From: a virus
Reading direction: 5' to 3' (one strand)
Length of the DNA: 64,000 nt
Virus record (IMG/VR): IMGVR_UViG_3300042332_000866
Coordinates: 1 to 64,000 of that record
Shown here one piece after another: positions 7,406 through 16,958 of the stretch (within the stretch, counting starts at the first letter, position 1; each line of letters opens with the position of its first letter). A program made the position numbers and the translations under genes. The notes under the pieces were generated by a model. The model was not told the origin of the DNA and did not search any database. It saw only the letters and a program-made list of their open reading frames with translations.

Positions 7406-8389
7406 ATGACTAAAGCCGAAATCGTTAGATCCTATCTTGAGCGTTTTCCTAATACAGAAAACCTCACACTTGCCAAGGTTTTGCATAAAGAGTTACCCAA
7501 GGTTTTTCTATCGCCCGAATCGGCTCGCGACATTGTGCGGAGGCTGCGAGGTGCAAAAGGGGACTACCACAGCAAGTACACCCCGGATAAATCAGCCTTT
7601 AAGCCGCTTGGCTGGCAGAAAGATGTCATGCCTAAGACGCTCGCAAGAACACGGGAGCCAATCGTTTTGAGCGGGGCCTTAAAGGTTCTGATTTTGTCAG
7701 ACATCCACATCCCGTATCACGACGAGATTGCAGTCGCTGCCGCTATCGCGCACGGCAAAAAGAAAAAGCCGGACGTGATTATTCTCAACGGTGACATCGG
7801 TGACTTCTATGGCGTGTCCCGTCACGACAAAGACCCACGTCGCTCGCTTGCTGATGAGTTGGACGCCATTCGCCAGTTCTTATTCCACCTCCGCAAGCAG
7901 TTCCCAAACGCCCGCATTCTCTACAAAATCGGAAACCACGAAGCGCGGATGGAGATGTTTCTGATTAAGAATGCTCCCGTGCTTCTCGGAGTTTCAGACT
8001 TCGAGCTTCCCGTGTTGCTTAAATTTGATGAGGCTAGGATTGAGCTTGTGCCATCGCTGACACTCATTCGACTCGGCAGCCTGCCAATTTACCACGGGCA
8101 TGAACTACCTCAGGGTATGTCCTCGCCAGTCAATCCAGCCAGAGGAATATGGATGCGCGTTCAGGAATCGCTTATTTGCGGCCACTGGCACCGAACAAGC
8201 GAGCACACTGAAAGCACGGGGCTAAACAAAAAACTCTCATCCTGTTGGAGCACTGGGTGCCTCTGCGATTTGACTCCCGACTACGCTATTGTGAATCGCT
8301 GGAATCACGGCTTTGCATGGGTGGAAACGCAGGCCGATGGCAACTACGAGGTGACTAATCACAAGATTATTAACGGGAGAGTTTATTAA
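7406..8389 (+). CDS. Calcineurin-like metallophosphoesterase
   Basis: The 327-residue protein carries the metal-binding motifs of the family in order: LSDIHIPYHD (about residues 95-104), LNGDIGDF (about 127-134), KIGNHEARME (about 174-183), YHGHELP (about 231-237) and GHWHRTSEH (about 259-267). The N-terminal 60 residues form a helix-turn-helix-like domain (AKVLHKELPK, SARDIVRRL), as in phage phosphoesterases annotated as DNA-associated. The substrate is unknown; DNA or nucleotide phosphodiesters are possible. Its place in the lysis and fibre region is odd for a nucleic-acid enzyme. Confidence 0.85.
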   Translation: MTKAEIVRSYLERFPNTENLTLAKVLHKELPKVFLSPESARDIVRRLRGAKGDYHSKYTPDKSAFKPLGWQKDVMPKTLARTREPIVLSGALKVLILSDIHIPYHDEIAVAAAIAHGKKKKPDVIILNGDIGDFYGVSRHDKDPRRSLADELDAIRQFLFHLRKQFPNARILYKIGNHEARMEMFLIKNAPVLLGVSDFELPVLLKFDEARIELVPSLTLIRLGSLPIYHGHELPQGMSSPVNPARGIWMRVQESLICGHWHRTSEHTESTGLNKKLSSCWSTGCLCDLTPDYAIVNRWNHGFAWVETQADGNYEVTNHKIINGRVY

Positions 8390-8404
8390 CAATCATCAAT
8401 CAAT

Positions 8405-8962
8405 ATGATCCCTTCATCTACCCCTAAAGCCAGTTTGGTTCGTATCAGCAAGGCTATCTCCAAAGCGAAGCTGACCGATAACGTCATCCTTGTCGGGGTT
8501 CGTGGTTACTACAAAGACACGATGGGTAAACCAGGCGTTAATGATCGAGGTATCTACGATGACGCTCTTTTTATCGTCTCACCAACCCACTTTTCAGCTT
8601 GGAATGCAAACACCGACCCTTCTATACACCGTCAAGGTATTGCCAGCCTTGTTACTGGAGTGCATCGTTATCGCCGCGGCAATCATGGTATCAGTCGTCC
8701 TGGAGGTGGGTATCCAGCTTTTCGTCCCGCTACGAAAAATGAAGAACTTCCTGTTGTCCGCGACGGAGTAACTAATCCAACCCCCGGAGTCGCTATCAAT
8801 ATTCATAAAGGATCTCGGAATAGCACCAGCAGTGAAGGCTGTCAGACAGTTCCTCCGCAGCAGTGGGACTCATTCTACGCAGCGCTTAGCGGGGAAATGA
8901 AGCGGCACAACGTCAAAGACTTTCCCTACCTGTTAATCAACGAGAGTGATTTACCATCTTGA
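8405..8962 (+). CDS. Putative endolysin or peptidoglycan-active enzyme
   Basis: The 185-residue protein contains NIHKG followed by a Ser-Ser-Glu-Gly-Cys-Gln-Thr segment (about residues 135-150) and an earlier GVHRYRRGNHG segment. This His-then-Ser/Gly/Cys arrangement resembles L,D-transpeptidase (YkuD) or related cell-wall folds with an SxGC active site. It has no signal peptide, so a holin would be needed for export, and holin candidates lie 1.5 kb upstream. The lysis role is inferred from motif and context. A fibre-tip hydrolase is possible. Confidence 0.5.
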   Translation: MIPSSTPKASLVRISKAISKAKLTDNVILVGVRGYYKDTMGKPGVNDRGIYDDALFIVSPTHFSAWNANTDPSIHRQGIASLVTGVHRYRRGNHGISRPGGGYPAFRPATKNEELPVVRDGVTNPTPGVAINIHKGSRNSTSSEGCQTVPPQQWDSFYAALSGEMKRHNVKDFPYLLINESDLPS

Positions 8963-8995
8963 TCTAATCAAACTCACCGAGTAGTCTGTCGCACC

Positions 8996-11900
8996 ATGTC
9001 CGACGCCATCAGCGCCAAAAAGCTACTCCCGCCACAGAGAGTTCCATTCACTCCGCTTTCGACGGACGTTTTTGTCGTCGAACAGTTCAATGTCGTCCAG
9101 TCTCCGAATGACAGCATTCCTGCGTACGGCACAGCCCACGATACGATCAGTAAACTGAAGTCGTGGCCGAATCATAAGTTCTGTCATCAGACTGATCCTG
9201 ACGAGCAAGGTAACTACCAGCGGGTTTATGTTGCCGACCAAGGCACGCAGCACCTTTATAACTGGGAGACTAGCGACGCTCCTGACTGGCCGACGATCAC
9301 TCAGACATTCATTGTTCCGAGAGCGACCTACGTCTTCCGCCCAACCACACCCGACACGACTTACCCACCACCACCAAGCGGGAACGTCAACACGACAGGC
9401 TACTCGATAACCAGCGTCGAAGAACAACGGATTGGAGAGCCAAGACTCGACAGTCTTTATGTAGCAGTCAAAATTACTCGGGAGAACGTCGCACTGACAC
9501 AAGTCCGCCGCTACGTCGATCTAGACACCAACACCGTTCAAGAGGAGACAGTTCAGAAAGTCCCAGCTGGAACTTCTGGTTCGGCGGTCGGCGCATCAGG
9601 CACCTACACAGATGTCTCGCCGCTGAACTCATACTGGTCCACGTCCTCAACCAAAAAAGCTCAAGGATTAGCGGGTAATGCCGTTCTTGGAGTAGCTTCC
9701 CGAACGATGTATTACCGGGACAACTACACCTGGCCCAGAGTTTTAAACTACATCGACATCCAGCCTATCTTGGCAGACCCCAGCGATATTTATTCGCCTG
9801 CAAGAGGGTTCGCTTGGAGACCTGTTTGGCTAGCGGATGCTTTTGACGGGCCGTGCAACTACACTCTTGTCGAGCGGTGGACGTTGGCGAAACCGATCTT
9901 TGGCGGCAACCCAAGCTGGAACACGACGACTGGAGGCAGTCCTGATATTCCTGAAGAGACGCCAATGTTAAGGCAAGAGATCGTCTTCAACGGGGTCGAT
10001 TTAAATATCAATATTCCCGCCTGTCTGCACCGGGAGATTCAGATCTGGGACACTCAGTTCTACGGCAGCTACCCGGCTACAACGCCGACAAACTGGCCTG
10101 CAACTGTTCTAGCTAGGGTAACTATATCCCCGGATCAAGGCGGCTGGTTGACCCGCATGTTCTACGTTGATTCTCCCGATAGCTCAGGAGTGGCTACTGG
10201 AATCGACCTAGCTCAGACCTCAGCAACCGCTAATACCTTTACGCTAACTTGGTCGATAGACGCCGCTGTCCCCGCAGGGACAATCAAGCTGAACGTAGCT
10301 ACGGACCCAAGTTTTAGTAATGGATTCCTATCCGGGTATCAAAATCTGACGGTAACAGGCACGACGATTCAGGTTTTAGGGGCGGCAAGAGGACAGATTT
10401 ACTATGCCCAAGTGTCGCGTGGAGGGGTAAAGTCCAACATCACTGTGTGTTTGACAGACCCACAACCTGAACTGTCTGTTACTAAGAGCAAACAGAACTT
10501 GCTGTCGGGCGGAACTCTAGCAGTAGGTTCAGCCGAACTAGGAGCTTCAGTATCAGATACCATAACACTTGAAAGTGTTGGTCTTGAAGCGCTCACAGGC
10601 ATAAAAGCCTTAATAGCAGATATTCCGCTAGACCCAGATTCAAGCGCAGGCTCATTTAGCATCACAGCACCTCCAGTAACGCTTTCTCCGACCACAACAG
10701 CGAACCTAAATATACAGTTCACACCCAAAGCCGTAGGTTCTAAGACGGCTAGGCTGACGATCACTTCGAGCGATGCTGCTTCCCCCTACACGCTAACGCT
10801 GACAGGCATCGGAGTTGCCGCAGAAGTTCAAATCGAGCAACCTGTTGGAAACATCTTAGTAGATGGTTCCAGCACCGTTGATTTCGGCACAGTTACAACT
10901 GGAAGTGCAACTAAGACTTTCCGAATCACTAACATCGGGAATACAACTCTTCGTTTGATTGAAGCTACCATAACTGGGGATAATGCTGATGACTATACGT
11001 TAACTACTCCGATAGCTTCGACAGAACTAGCTCCTAGCGCCTACGAAGACTTTATCGTAACTTTCGACCCAGTAGTGAACGCTAACGCTAGCGAGGCCCG
11101 CATAGCCACACTCTCAGTCACCAGCTCTGACGGCGATGAGAATCCGTTCACAGTATCTCTGACAGGGGTTTCAGACAGTCCATCTGCCCCAGGAGCGCCG
11201 GATCTCACTTACAACCCGAATGCAAACGGAACGATATTAAGTGCTGCGGTGCAGGCAGATGGAGAGGTTATCGTGGTGGGCGAGTTCACAAACATCGTCT
11301 CGACAGCGAGGAATTACATTGCCCGACTCAATACAGATGGGACACTCGACGCCTTCAACCCGAATGCCAACGGCATCGTTAGGTGTGTTGCCATTCAGGA
11401 GGATGGAAAGATAATCGTTGGGGGCGACTTCACTAACATTGCTTCTACCGCTCGAAACTACATCGCTCGTCTCAATACTGATGGGACCATAGATGCGGGC
11501 TACAACCCTAGTGCAGATGGCTCAGTGTATTGTCTTGCCATCAAAGAGGACGGAGAGTTAATTGTCGGCGGCGGGTTCGCCAATATCGGCGGTGGCGCTA
11601 AAGCCTATTTAGCTCGCCTCAATACTGATGGGACGTTGGATGCCGCATTCACTTCCGAAGTCGGCACTGTAACAAACCCTGGGGCAGTCTACGGTGTTCA
11701 AGTTCTGAGTGATAACCGCGTGGCTATTGTTGGAGACTGGTACGACACTGGAAATACAACTACCACGACGACCACAACAACTACGACTACTACGACTACT
11801 ACGACTACTACGACCACTGAGGAGCCAACTACTACGACTACTACGACTACTACGACCACTGAGGAGCCAACTACTACGACTACTACGACTACTACGACCA

Positions 11901-12094
11901 CGGAGGAGCCAACAACTACAACTACGACTACGACGACCACGGAGGAGCCAACAACTACAACTACGACTACGACGACCACGGAGGAGCCAACAACTACGAC
12001 TACTACAACCACGGAGGAGCCAACCACCACGACGACTACTACGGAAGAGCCTACAACTACTACGGAAGAGCCGACAACTACAACACCTCCATGA
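8996..12094 (+). CDS. Large tail fibre, N-terminal half, with mucin-like Thr/Glu/Pro tail
   Basis: This 1032-residue protein has an unrecognised beta-rich N-terminus (1-480), two choice-of-anchor-D Ig-like modules (about 490-725, with TLTLTGIGVAAE and DFGTVTTGSATKTF signatures), three delta-60 repeats (about 735-905, each ending in a form of ARLNTDGT), and a low-complexity tail (about 920-1032) made of Thr runs broken by Glu-Glu-Pro. The last delta-60 unit stops mid-repeat (IVGDWYDTG), and the gene at 13505 resumes at the matching point. It overlaps the next gene by ATGA. It is probably an adhesion fibre. The truncated repeat suggests gene splitting by insertion. Confidence 0.8.
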   Translation: MSDAISAKKLLPPQRVPFTPLSTDVFVVEQFNVVQSPNDSIPAYGTAHDTISKLKSWPNHKFCHQTDPDEQGNYQRVYVADQGTQHLYNWETSDAPDWPTITQTFIVPRATYVFRPTTPDTTYPPPPSGNVNTTGYSITSVEEQRIGEPRLDSLYVAVKITRENVALTQVRRYVDLDTNTVQEETVQKVPAGTSGSAVGASGTYTDVSPLNSYWSTSSTKKAQGLAGNAVLGVASRTMYYRDNYTWPRVLNYIDIQPILADPSDIYSPARGFAWRPVWLADAFDGPCNYTLVERWTLAKPIFGGNPSWNTTTGGSPDIPEETPMLRQEIVFNGVDLNINIPACLHREIQIWDTQFYGSYPATTPTNWPATVLARVTISPDQGGWLTRMFYVDSPDSSGVATGIDLAQTSATANTFTLTWSIDAAVPAGTIKLNVATDPSFSNGFLSGYQNLTVTGTTIQVLGAARGQIYYAQVSRGGVKSNITVCLTDPQPELSVTKSKQNLLSGGTLAVGSAELGASVSDTITLESVGLEALTGIKALIADIPLDPDSSAGSFSITAPPVTLSPTTTANLNIQFTPKAVGSKTARLTITSSDAASPYTLTLTGIGVAAEVQIEQPVGNILVDGSSTVDFGTVTTGSATKTFRITNIGNTTLRLIEATITGDNADDYTLTTPIASTELAPSAYEDFIVTFDPVVNANASEARIATLSVTSSDGDENPFTVSLTGVSDSPSAPGAPDLTYNPNANGTILSAAVQADGEVIVVGEFTNIVSTARNYIARLNTDGTLDAFNPNANGIVRCVAIQEDGKIIVGGDFTNIASTARNYIARLNTDGTIDAGYNPSADGSVYCLAIKEDGELIVGGGFANIGGGAKAYLARLNTDGTLDAAFTSEVGTVTNPGAVYGVQVLSDNRVAIVGDWYDTGNTTTTTTTTTTTTTTTTTTTTTEEPTTTTTTTTTTTEEPTTTTTTTTTTTEEPTTTTTTTTTTEEPTTTTTTTTTTEEPTTTTTTTTEEPTTTTTTTEEPTTTTEEPTTTTPP
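11757..12090 (+). repeat. Tandem trinucleotide-type array encoding Thr runs with EEP spacers
   Basis: ACT/ACG/ACC/ACA codons form about 330 bases of near-continuous threonine, punctuated by GAG-GAG-CCA spacers that become closer toward the 3' end. A 42-base unit is repeated almost exactly twice near 11820-11905. Thr codons vary elsewhere, so selection for the peptide is likely. Such an array is prone to slippage and length change. Confidence 0.95.
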
Positions 12095-12678
12095 TCCCTC
12101 TTGATAGCGTTCCTCCAGCCCGACCTTACACAGAGAACAGTGAGCACAGCCTTCCTTGGCATACTCACTTCATAGGTCAGCACATGCAGCACAATTATTG
12201 GCTTTACGCCATTATCGACCGTGTGATGATGGCGAACCCACAAATCCGCAGCATAGTGGAGTTAGGGACGGGAGCAGGAGCTGTTTCCACGGTATTTGGT
12301 CTGTGGGGTATCAAAAAGGGAATGTCTGTGCTGACCTTAGACAACGTGATTCGGCACGACACCAAGATCCTTGCCGCGTTGAAAGTCCGTTTTCGCCAAC
12401 TCGACATTTTCAGTGAAGATGCAGCTAACGAGATACAAGGTTGCGTCGGAGACTCCCCAACTTGGCTATTCTGCGACGGAGGTTTCAAAGGTAAAGAACT
12501 GCAAACCTTTTCTCCTAGTCTACCTAAAGGCTCTATTATCAGCGCTCACGATCTCGGCGTAGAGTTCAAGCACGACTATCACGCAGCTGCTCTTTGCCGA
12601 GAAGGCGTTATCGAACCGTACCGCCCTGAGTGGTGGATGGAGAATAACATCCAGTTAGCGATTTACAAAAAGCTATGA
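12091..12678 (+). CDS. Class I SAM-dependent methyltransferase-like protein
   Basis: The 195-residue protein has the methyltransferase motif I (IVELGTGAGAVS, about residues 54-65), an acidic motif II equivalent (VLTLDN, about 79-84) and a DGGFKGKE segment (about 130-137) as in CmcI or cephalosporin-hydroxylase-like small-molecule methyltransferases, which often act on sugars. It overlaps the poly-Thr fibre gene and the glycosyltransferase by ATGA on both sides. It probably works with the glycosyltransferase, for example by methylating a glycan. The substrate is inferred. Confidence 0.75.
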   Translation: MIPLDSVPPARPYTENSEHSLPWHTHFIGQHMQHNYWLYAIIDRVMMANPQIRSIVELGTGAGAVSTVFGLWGIKKGMSVLTLDNVIRHDTKILAALKVRFRQLDIFSEDAANEIQGCVGDSPTWLFCDGGFKGKELQTFSPSLPKGSIISAHDLGVEFKHDYHAAALCREGVIEPYRPEWWMENNIQLAIYKKL

Positions 12679-13508
12679 AATTAACGATCTCTATGGCGGT
12701 TTATGACGATTTCGATGGTGTTTTCTTCACCATCCAGTCGTTACGTATGCACCACAATCTTCCTGCCGATACAGAGTTTGTGGTGATCGACAATAATCCC
12801 GTCGGCCAAAATTCTGAAGCCACAAAAAGATTCCTGAAGGCGATCCCCAACACTAAACTCATTGAAGAAAAAAGCCGGAAGAGCAGTTTCGTCAAATATG
12901 ATGCCTTTAAGCACGCAACAGGTGATGTCATCCTCGGCCTTGATTGTCACGTCCTCTTGCAGACAGGTTTTATAGACTCCCTCTTAGCTTGGTGGGAGAA
13001 CAACCAAGGAAGCCCTAACCTACTCACAGGCCCACTTCTTTACAACGACCTTATTTCTAAGTCCTCCCACTTGTCGGAGACATGGCGCGGCAACGACTTT
13101 GGCACTTGGGCCACGAATAGCGAGGCTATGGAGACAGGAGAACCATTTGAAATCCCTATGCAAGGGATGGGTTGTTTCTCCTTTTGGAGAGCTACCGCGC
13201 CCCACCCCAACCCGGATTTCCGGTGCTTTGGGGCCGAAGAGTGGTACATGGCCGAACGCACACGTCGCAACGGTGGACGAGTTATATGTCACCCTCAGAT
13301 GGGCTGGATGCACCGATTTAATTGGCCCCCTCGCACGTTTCCGATGGCACTCAACGACAAAATAGTGAACTACTATCGAGGCTGGTTGGAGCTGTATGAA
13401 GACGTTAACCGTCCACGTATGCAGGAGATGACCCAACATTGGTTAACGCTCATTCCGCAAGACAAACTGGACGAACTGATTAAAAAAGCTAAATTGCCTC
13501 CCGTATGA
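12675..13508 (+). CDS. Family 2-like glycosyltransferase
   Basis: The 277-residue protein begins with a GT-A nucleotide-sugar fold: LTISMAVYDDFDGVFFTIQS (residues 2-21), VVIDNNPVG (about 36-44), and a DxD-like LDCH after GDVILG (about 87-97). The acceptor-side WYMAERTRRNGGR segment (about 192-204) fits the usual catalytic helix. It lacks a signal peptide and membrane helices, so it should act in the cytoplasm. Wedged between two fibre genes and behind a poly-Thr tail, it probably glycosylates the fibre. That role is inference. Confidence 0.8.
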   Translation: MKLTISMAVYDDFDGVFFTIQSLRMHHNLPADTEFVVIDNNPVGQNSEATKRFLKAIPNTKLIEEKSRKSSFVKYDAFKHATGDVILGLDCHVLLQTGFIDSLLAWWENNQGSPNLLTGPLLYNDLISKSSHLSETWRGNDFGTWATNSEAMETGEPFEIPMQGMGCFSFWRATAPHPNPDFRCFGAEEWYMAERTRRNGGRVICHPQMGWMHRFNWPPRTFPMALNDKIVNYYRGWLELYEDVNRPRMQEMTQHWLTLIPQDKLDELIKKAKLPPV

Positions 13509-16500
13509 GTATCCCTAACCGAATCGCCGTCCTTAATTCTGATGGGACAACTGACACCTCTTTCGCCCCCGGAGCAGGTTTGGATGCCGCAGGATACAGT
13601 GTCCAGGCTACTCCTGACGGCACGGTAATCGCAGGCGGTGCCTTCAATATGGTGAGTGGTTCAGTACAAGCTAAACTGGCTTTCTTTGATGCTGATGGTG
13701 CCCTTCAAGAGGGTACACCGACACCCAACAACACCGTCCGCACCCTCGCACTGCAAACAGACGGATCTGTGATATTCGGCGGGGAGTTCACCAACGTCAA
13801 CGGCACAACTCGTAACCGAATTGCCCGTCTCGAAAGCGACCTGACACTAGAGTCTGCCTACAATCCCAACGCAGGAGGCACCGTGTATGGGTTGCTCAAC
13901 CAAGAAGACGGAAAAACCGTCGCTGTTGGAGCCTTCACGACCGTGGGAGGAATAACCAGAAACAGGATTGCACGGCTCTATAATGACGAGGCACCTAAAA
14001 CACTTTCGGTTCTGTCAGTCGATCTTATTCAATGGTTGCGAGGAGGTTCATCTCCAGAAGTTGAGCGTGTCTCCTTTGAACTTAGCACCAACGGCGGAAC
14101 GACGTACGCAGACATCGCAGGAGTAACCACTCGGATCGAAGGCGGCTGGCAGCTTGTGCCCGCTTCCTCTTTGACTGGTGACGGGATTATTCGCGCCAGA
14201 GCCTACCCGACAGACTCCCACAGCGAGGGTATTCTTGAAGACACGGTCACGTTCGACGTAAATCCCGAGATCGAAGTGTCGCAAGGTTCCACAATCCTAG
14301 TAGATGGCTCCAGCACCGTCACTTTCGACGACACCCAACTCGGATCATCCCGAGACGTGACTATAACCATTACGAATACCGGGCTCACACACCTTGATCT
14401 GCAAGGGGCGACTAAAGTTCATCTTACAACCGGAACACAGTGGTCAGTAGTTTCCCAACCGACTTCACCTATTGAGTTCGGCGATTCAGTCAATTTTACC
14501 CTTCGTTTCACTCCAACTTCCGCAGGAGCTAAAACAGACACCGTCACTATTGACAACAGTGACCCTGATGAAGACCCATTCACGTTTGGCCTGAGTGGCG
14601 AGTGTCTCCCAGGCCCCGGCTCGGTCGATAATTCATGGCAGGTGACGCCTAATGCTACAACCTATGCTATAGCTTTGAATGCCACTGATGACACCCGGAT
14701 CGGCGGCGAGTTCACAACGGTCAATGCGTTGAATCGGAAGCGTTTTGCCAGTATCCGAGACACAATACCAGTATCAGTTTTGTCTCAGACAGGTAGTATA
14801 GATAATGGTGTCGTATTTTGCTTCTGCCAGCTCCCAGACGGTAAAGTGCTGGTCGGTGGAACATTCACATCGGTAAATGGTGTCACACGTAATCGTCTAG
14901 CTAGGTTTACTTCAAGCGGAGAGTTCGATGCCTCTTTTAATATAGCTGCAAATGGTGACGTACGTTCACTCGCTTTACAAGCTGACGGCTCAGTTATCGT
15001 GGGGGGCTTTTTTACCACTTTTTCAGGTGTGGCAAGACAAGGCTTAGCTAAAATCACTCCAACAGGCAGTCTCGATAACAGGTTTAACCCAGTATCTTCT
15101 TCTTCCTTTATTTATAACATTGCCACACAAACAGACGGAAAAATACTAGTCTGTGGATTATCAGGAATTGATCTAGCTTTTCCAGCTATACAACGGTTGA
15201 ACAGCGACGGGTCGAGAGATTCTACCTTCGAGGCCAACGCAAACAGCACTGTTTGGACATCTTTGGTAGCTGCAAACGGACACATCTATGTTGCAGGCAG
15301 CTACACTAGTATCGGAGGAGTCAGCAAAAGAGGTCTTAACCGACTCAATTCAACAGGAGCACTTGATGCAACCTTTAGCGAGGTTCAAACTGCGGCTGTA
15401 TCTTTAGCTTTGCAATGCGACGGAAGGTTGATTGCAGGTAGCACCTCTGCGGGTTCCTTGTCTTCTACTGAAAGATTAGTTCGTCTCAGCGCGACCGGAA
15501 CTAATGACTCTACATTCGTAGCTACCGCACGAAACAACGTATTCGGTCTTGGGTTACAATATGACGGTAAGGTAATTGTTGCAGGTAATTTTACCTTAGC
15601 TGGAGGAACTACTAAATATGCCTCACGCCTAATAAACGATCTTGGCGCATCTGTATCTTCCCTATCCGTAGTAAGCGAAACAGAAGTTCAATGGCTGCGT
15701 GGAGGCACAGCTCCAGAAACTCAAATAGTGGTTTTCCACTATAGCCAAGACGCAGGTATAACTTGGACGAGTCTAGGACAAGGGACACGTATAGCCGGAG
15801 GATGGAGGCTGTCTTCAATAGCTCTCCCTATTTCTGGCCTACTTCGAGCACAAGCATACATCCCTTGCGGTTTGTACAACGGCAGCACGTCAATTCACGA
15901 AGAGCAGGTGACGTTCTCCAATTTACCTTCGCCAGACCTTGTTGTAGAGTATCCAGTAGGTACAGTCATCGCGGACAACGGAACAGCAACACTGCCGGGA
16001 ACCCTAGCTCAACAGACATCCGACGCAATCATCACTTTGCGTAATACCGGAAATGCTAATCTGAGCAGCATCGTAGCTTCCTTTGCGGGAAGCGCCGGAG
16101 ACTTCTCTATTGTCAGCGCTCCAGCCTCCTCGGTGGCCCCCAACGGAACAACAACGCTGACGTTGAGGTTCTCCCCGCCAACTAATGCTATCGGCGTGAA
16201 GGTGGCAGCAGTTAACATCACCTCTAATTTGCCCGGAACAAAAAATCCCTACAAAGTCAATCTTCGGGCCAGCGCCGTAGGCGTACCTATAGCTACGACC
16301 GGATCTAGCTCAGCCCCAGCTTCAGGACAAAGGACTTTGAACGGAACTTTCCGAGCAAACCACGACACAGCTTCCGCTTACTTCCAATACAAACTAGCTT
16401 CTGCAACCACTTGGACTAATTCAAGTGCTACGACAATATCTGGATTTACAGATGTGCCTGTATCACAGGTAATCACAGGGCTTACTCCCGGACAGGCTTA

Positions 16501-16594
16501 CCAATACCGAGCTATCATCTACAATGCGGTGAATGCAGGTCAGTTGCCTGCCTCACCATTCGTCGGAAGCACCTCATCCTTTACCGCGACATGA
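13505..16594 (+). CDS. Large tail fibre, C-terminal half, with delta-60 and choice-of-anchor-D modules
   Basis: This 1029-residue protein starts inside a delta-60 repeat (NRIAVLNSDGTTDTSF) with no N-terminal anchor. Delta-60 repeats (1-160) are followed by a module with QWLRGG (about 177) and a choice-of-anchor-D domain (about 258-370); the same series is then repeated: delta-60 (375-715), QWLRGG (about 727), and anchor-D (about 820-925). The C-terminus (about 935-1029) is fibronectin type III-like (ITGLTPGQAYQYRA). It overlaps the glycosyltransferase by ATGA. It continues the architecture broken off in the 8996-12094 fibre, so both may come from one ancestral gene. Confidence 0.8.
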   Translation: MSIPNRIAVLNSDGTTDTSFAPGAGLDAAGYSVQATPDGTVIAGGAFNMVSGSVQAKLAFFDADGALQEGTPTPNNTVRTLALQTDGSVIFGGEFTNVNGTTRNRIARLESDLTLESAYNPNAGGTVYGLLNQEDGKTVAVGAFTTVGGITRNRIARLYNDEAPKTLSVLSVDLIQWLRGGSSPEVERVSFELSTNGGTTYADIAGVTTRIEGGWQLVPASSLTGDGIIRARAYPTDSHSEGILEDTVTFDVNPEIEVSQGSTILVDGSSTVTFDDTQLGSSRDVTITITNTGLTHLDLQGATKVHLTTGTQWSVVSQPTSPIEFGDSVNFTLRFTPTSAGAKTDTVTIDNSDPDEDPFTFGLSGECLPGPGSVDNSWQVTPNATTYAIALNATDDTRIGGEFTTVNALNRKRFASIRDTIPVSVLSQTGSIDNGVVFCFCQLPDGKVLVGGTFTSVNGVTRNRLARFTSSGEFDASFNIAANGDVRSLALQADGSVIVGGFFTTFSGVARQGLAKITPTGSLDNRFNPVSSSSFIYNIATQTDGKILVCGLSGIDLAFPAIQRLNSDGSRDSTFEANANSTVWTSLVAANGHIYVAGSYTSIGGVSKRGLNRLNSTGALDATFSEVQTAAVSLALQCDGRLIAGSTSAGSLSSTERLVRLSATGTNDSTFVATARNNVFGLGLQYDGKVIVAGNFTLAGGTTKYASRLINDLGASVSSLSVVSETEVQWLRGGTAPETQIVVFHYSQDAGITWTSLGQGTRIAGGWRLSSIALPISGLLRAQAYIPCGLYNGSTSIHEEQVTFSNLPSPDLVVEYPVGTVIADNGTATLPGTLAQQTSDAIITLRNTGNANLSSIVASFAGSAGDFSIVSAPASSVAPNGTTTLTLRFSPPTNAIGVKVAAVNITSNLPGTKNPYKVNLRASAVGVPIATTGSSSAPASGQRTLNGTFRANHDTASAYFQYKLASATTWTNSSATTISGFTDVPVSQVITGLTPGQAYQYRAIIYNAVNAGQLPASPFVGSTSSFTAT

Positions 16595-16782
16595 CCAACG
16601 AGCAAGAAGAGCGCCTAGCAGCTATGGAAGGTGAGCAAGGCGACGAACGCCAGTTTGAAGCTGTCCAAGACCGTACCAAAGAGTTGATAGAGCAGAGTTT
16701 CGACCTGTTCAGAATCATCTCAGGCGGGAGTCATACTTCCGTGCTGAAAGGCGAAAACCACTTAGTTAGTTACATGCCGTGA
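16591..16782 (+). CDS. Small charged protein, unknown
   Basis: The 63-residue product is rich in Glu and Gln in its first half (NEQEERLAAMEGEQGDE). It starts by ATGA overlap with the fibre gene and its stop overlaps the next GTG start. No function is recognised. Confidence 0.65.
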   Translation: MTNEQEERLAAMEGEQGDERQFEAVQDRTKELIEQSFDLFRIISGGSHTSVLKGENHLVSYMP

Positions 16783-16958
16783 ACGAAGAAGAATTTAACC
16801 AAATGACCGCTCAACAACAAGCTGATGCTTGGTTCGCGGAACTTGGGCAAATGCTTCGGGAAGCCCAGCAGGACATCTTCTTTCGAGCCGATAACGAAGA
16901 AACGATTGTCGTAACCGGGCTAACCACTATCGTCGCTGAAAGAGAGGACGTGTACTGA
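16779..16958 (+). CDS. Small protein with GTG start, unknown
   Basis: The frame from GTG (16779) encodes 59 residues (VNEEEFNQMTAQQQADAW...), overlapping the previous stop as GTGA and the next start as TGATG. An ATG at codon 9 is an alternative start. The tight overlaps support it as a real gene. No recognised domain. Confidence 0.6.
   Translation: MNEEEFNQMTAQQQADAWFAELGQMLREAQQDIFFRADNEETIVVTGLTTIVAEREDVY

Noticed and set aside
11698-12243. Minus-strand poly-Val frame opposite the Thr tail
   Set aside because: ACN threonine codons read as NGT valine codons on the other strand; no independent evidence.
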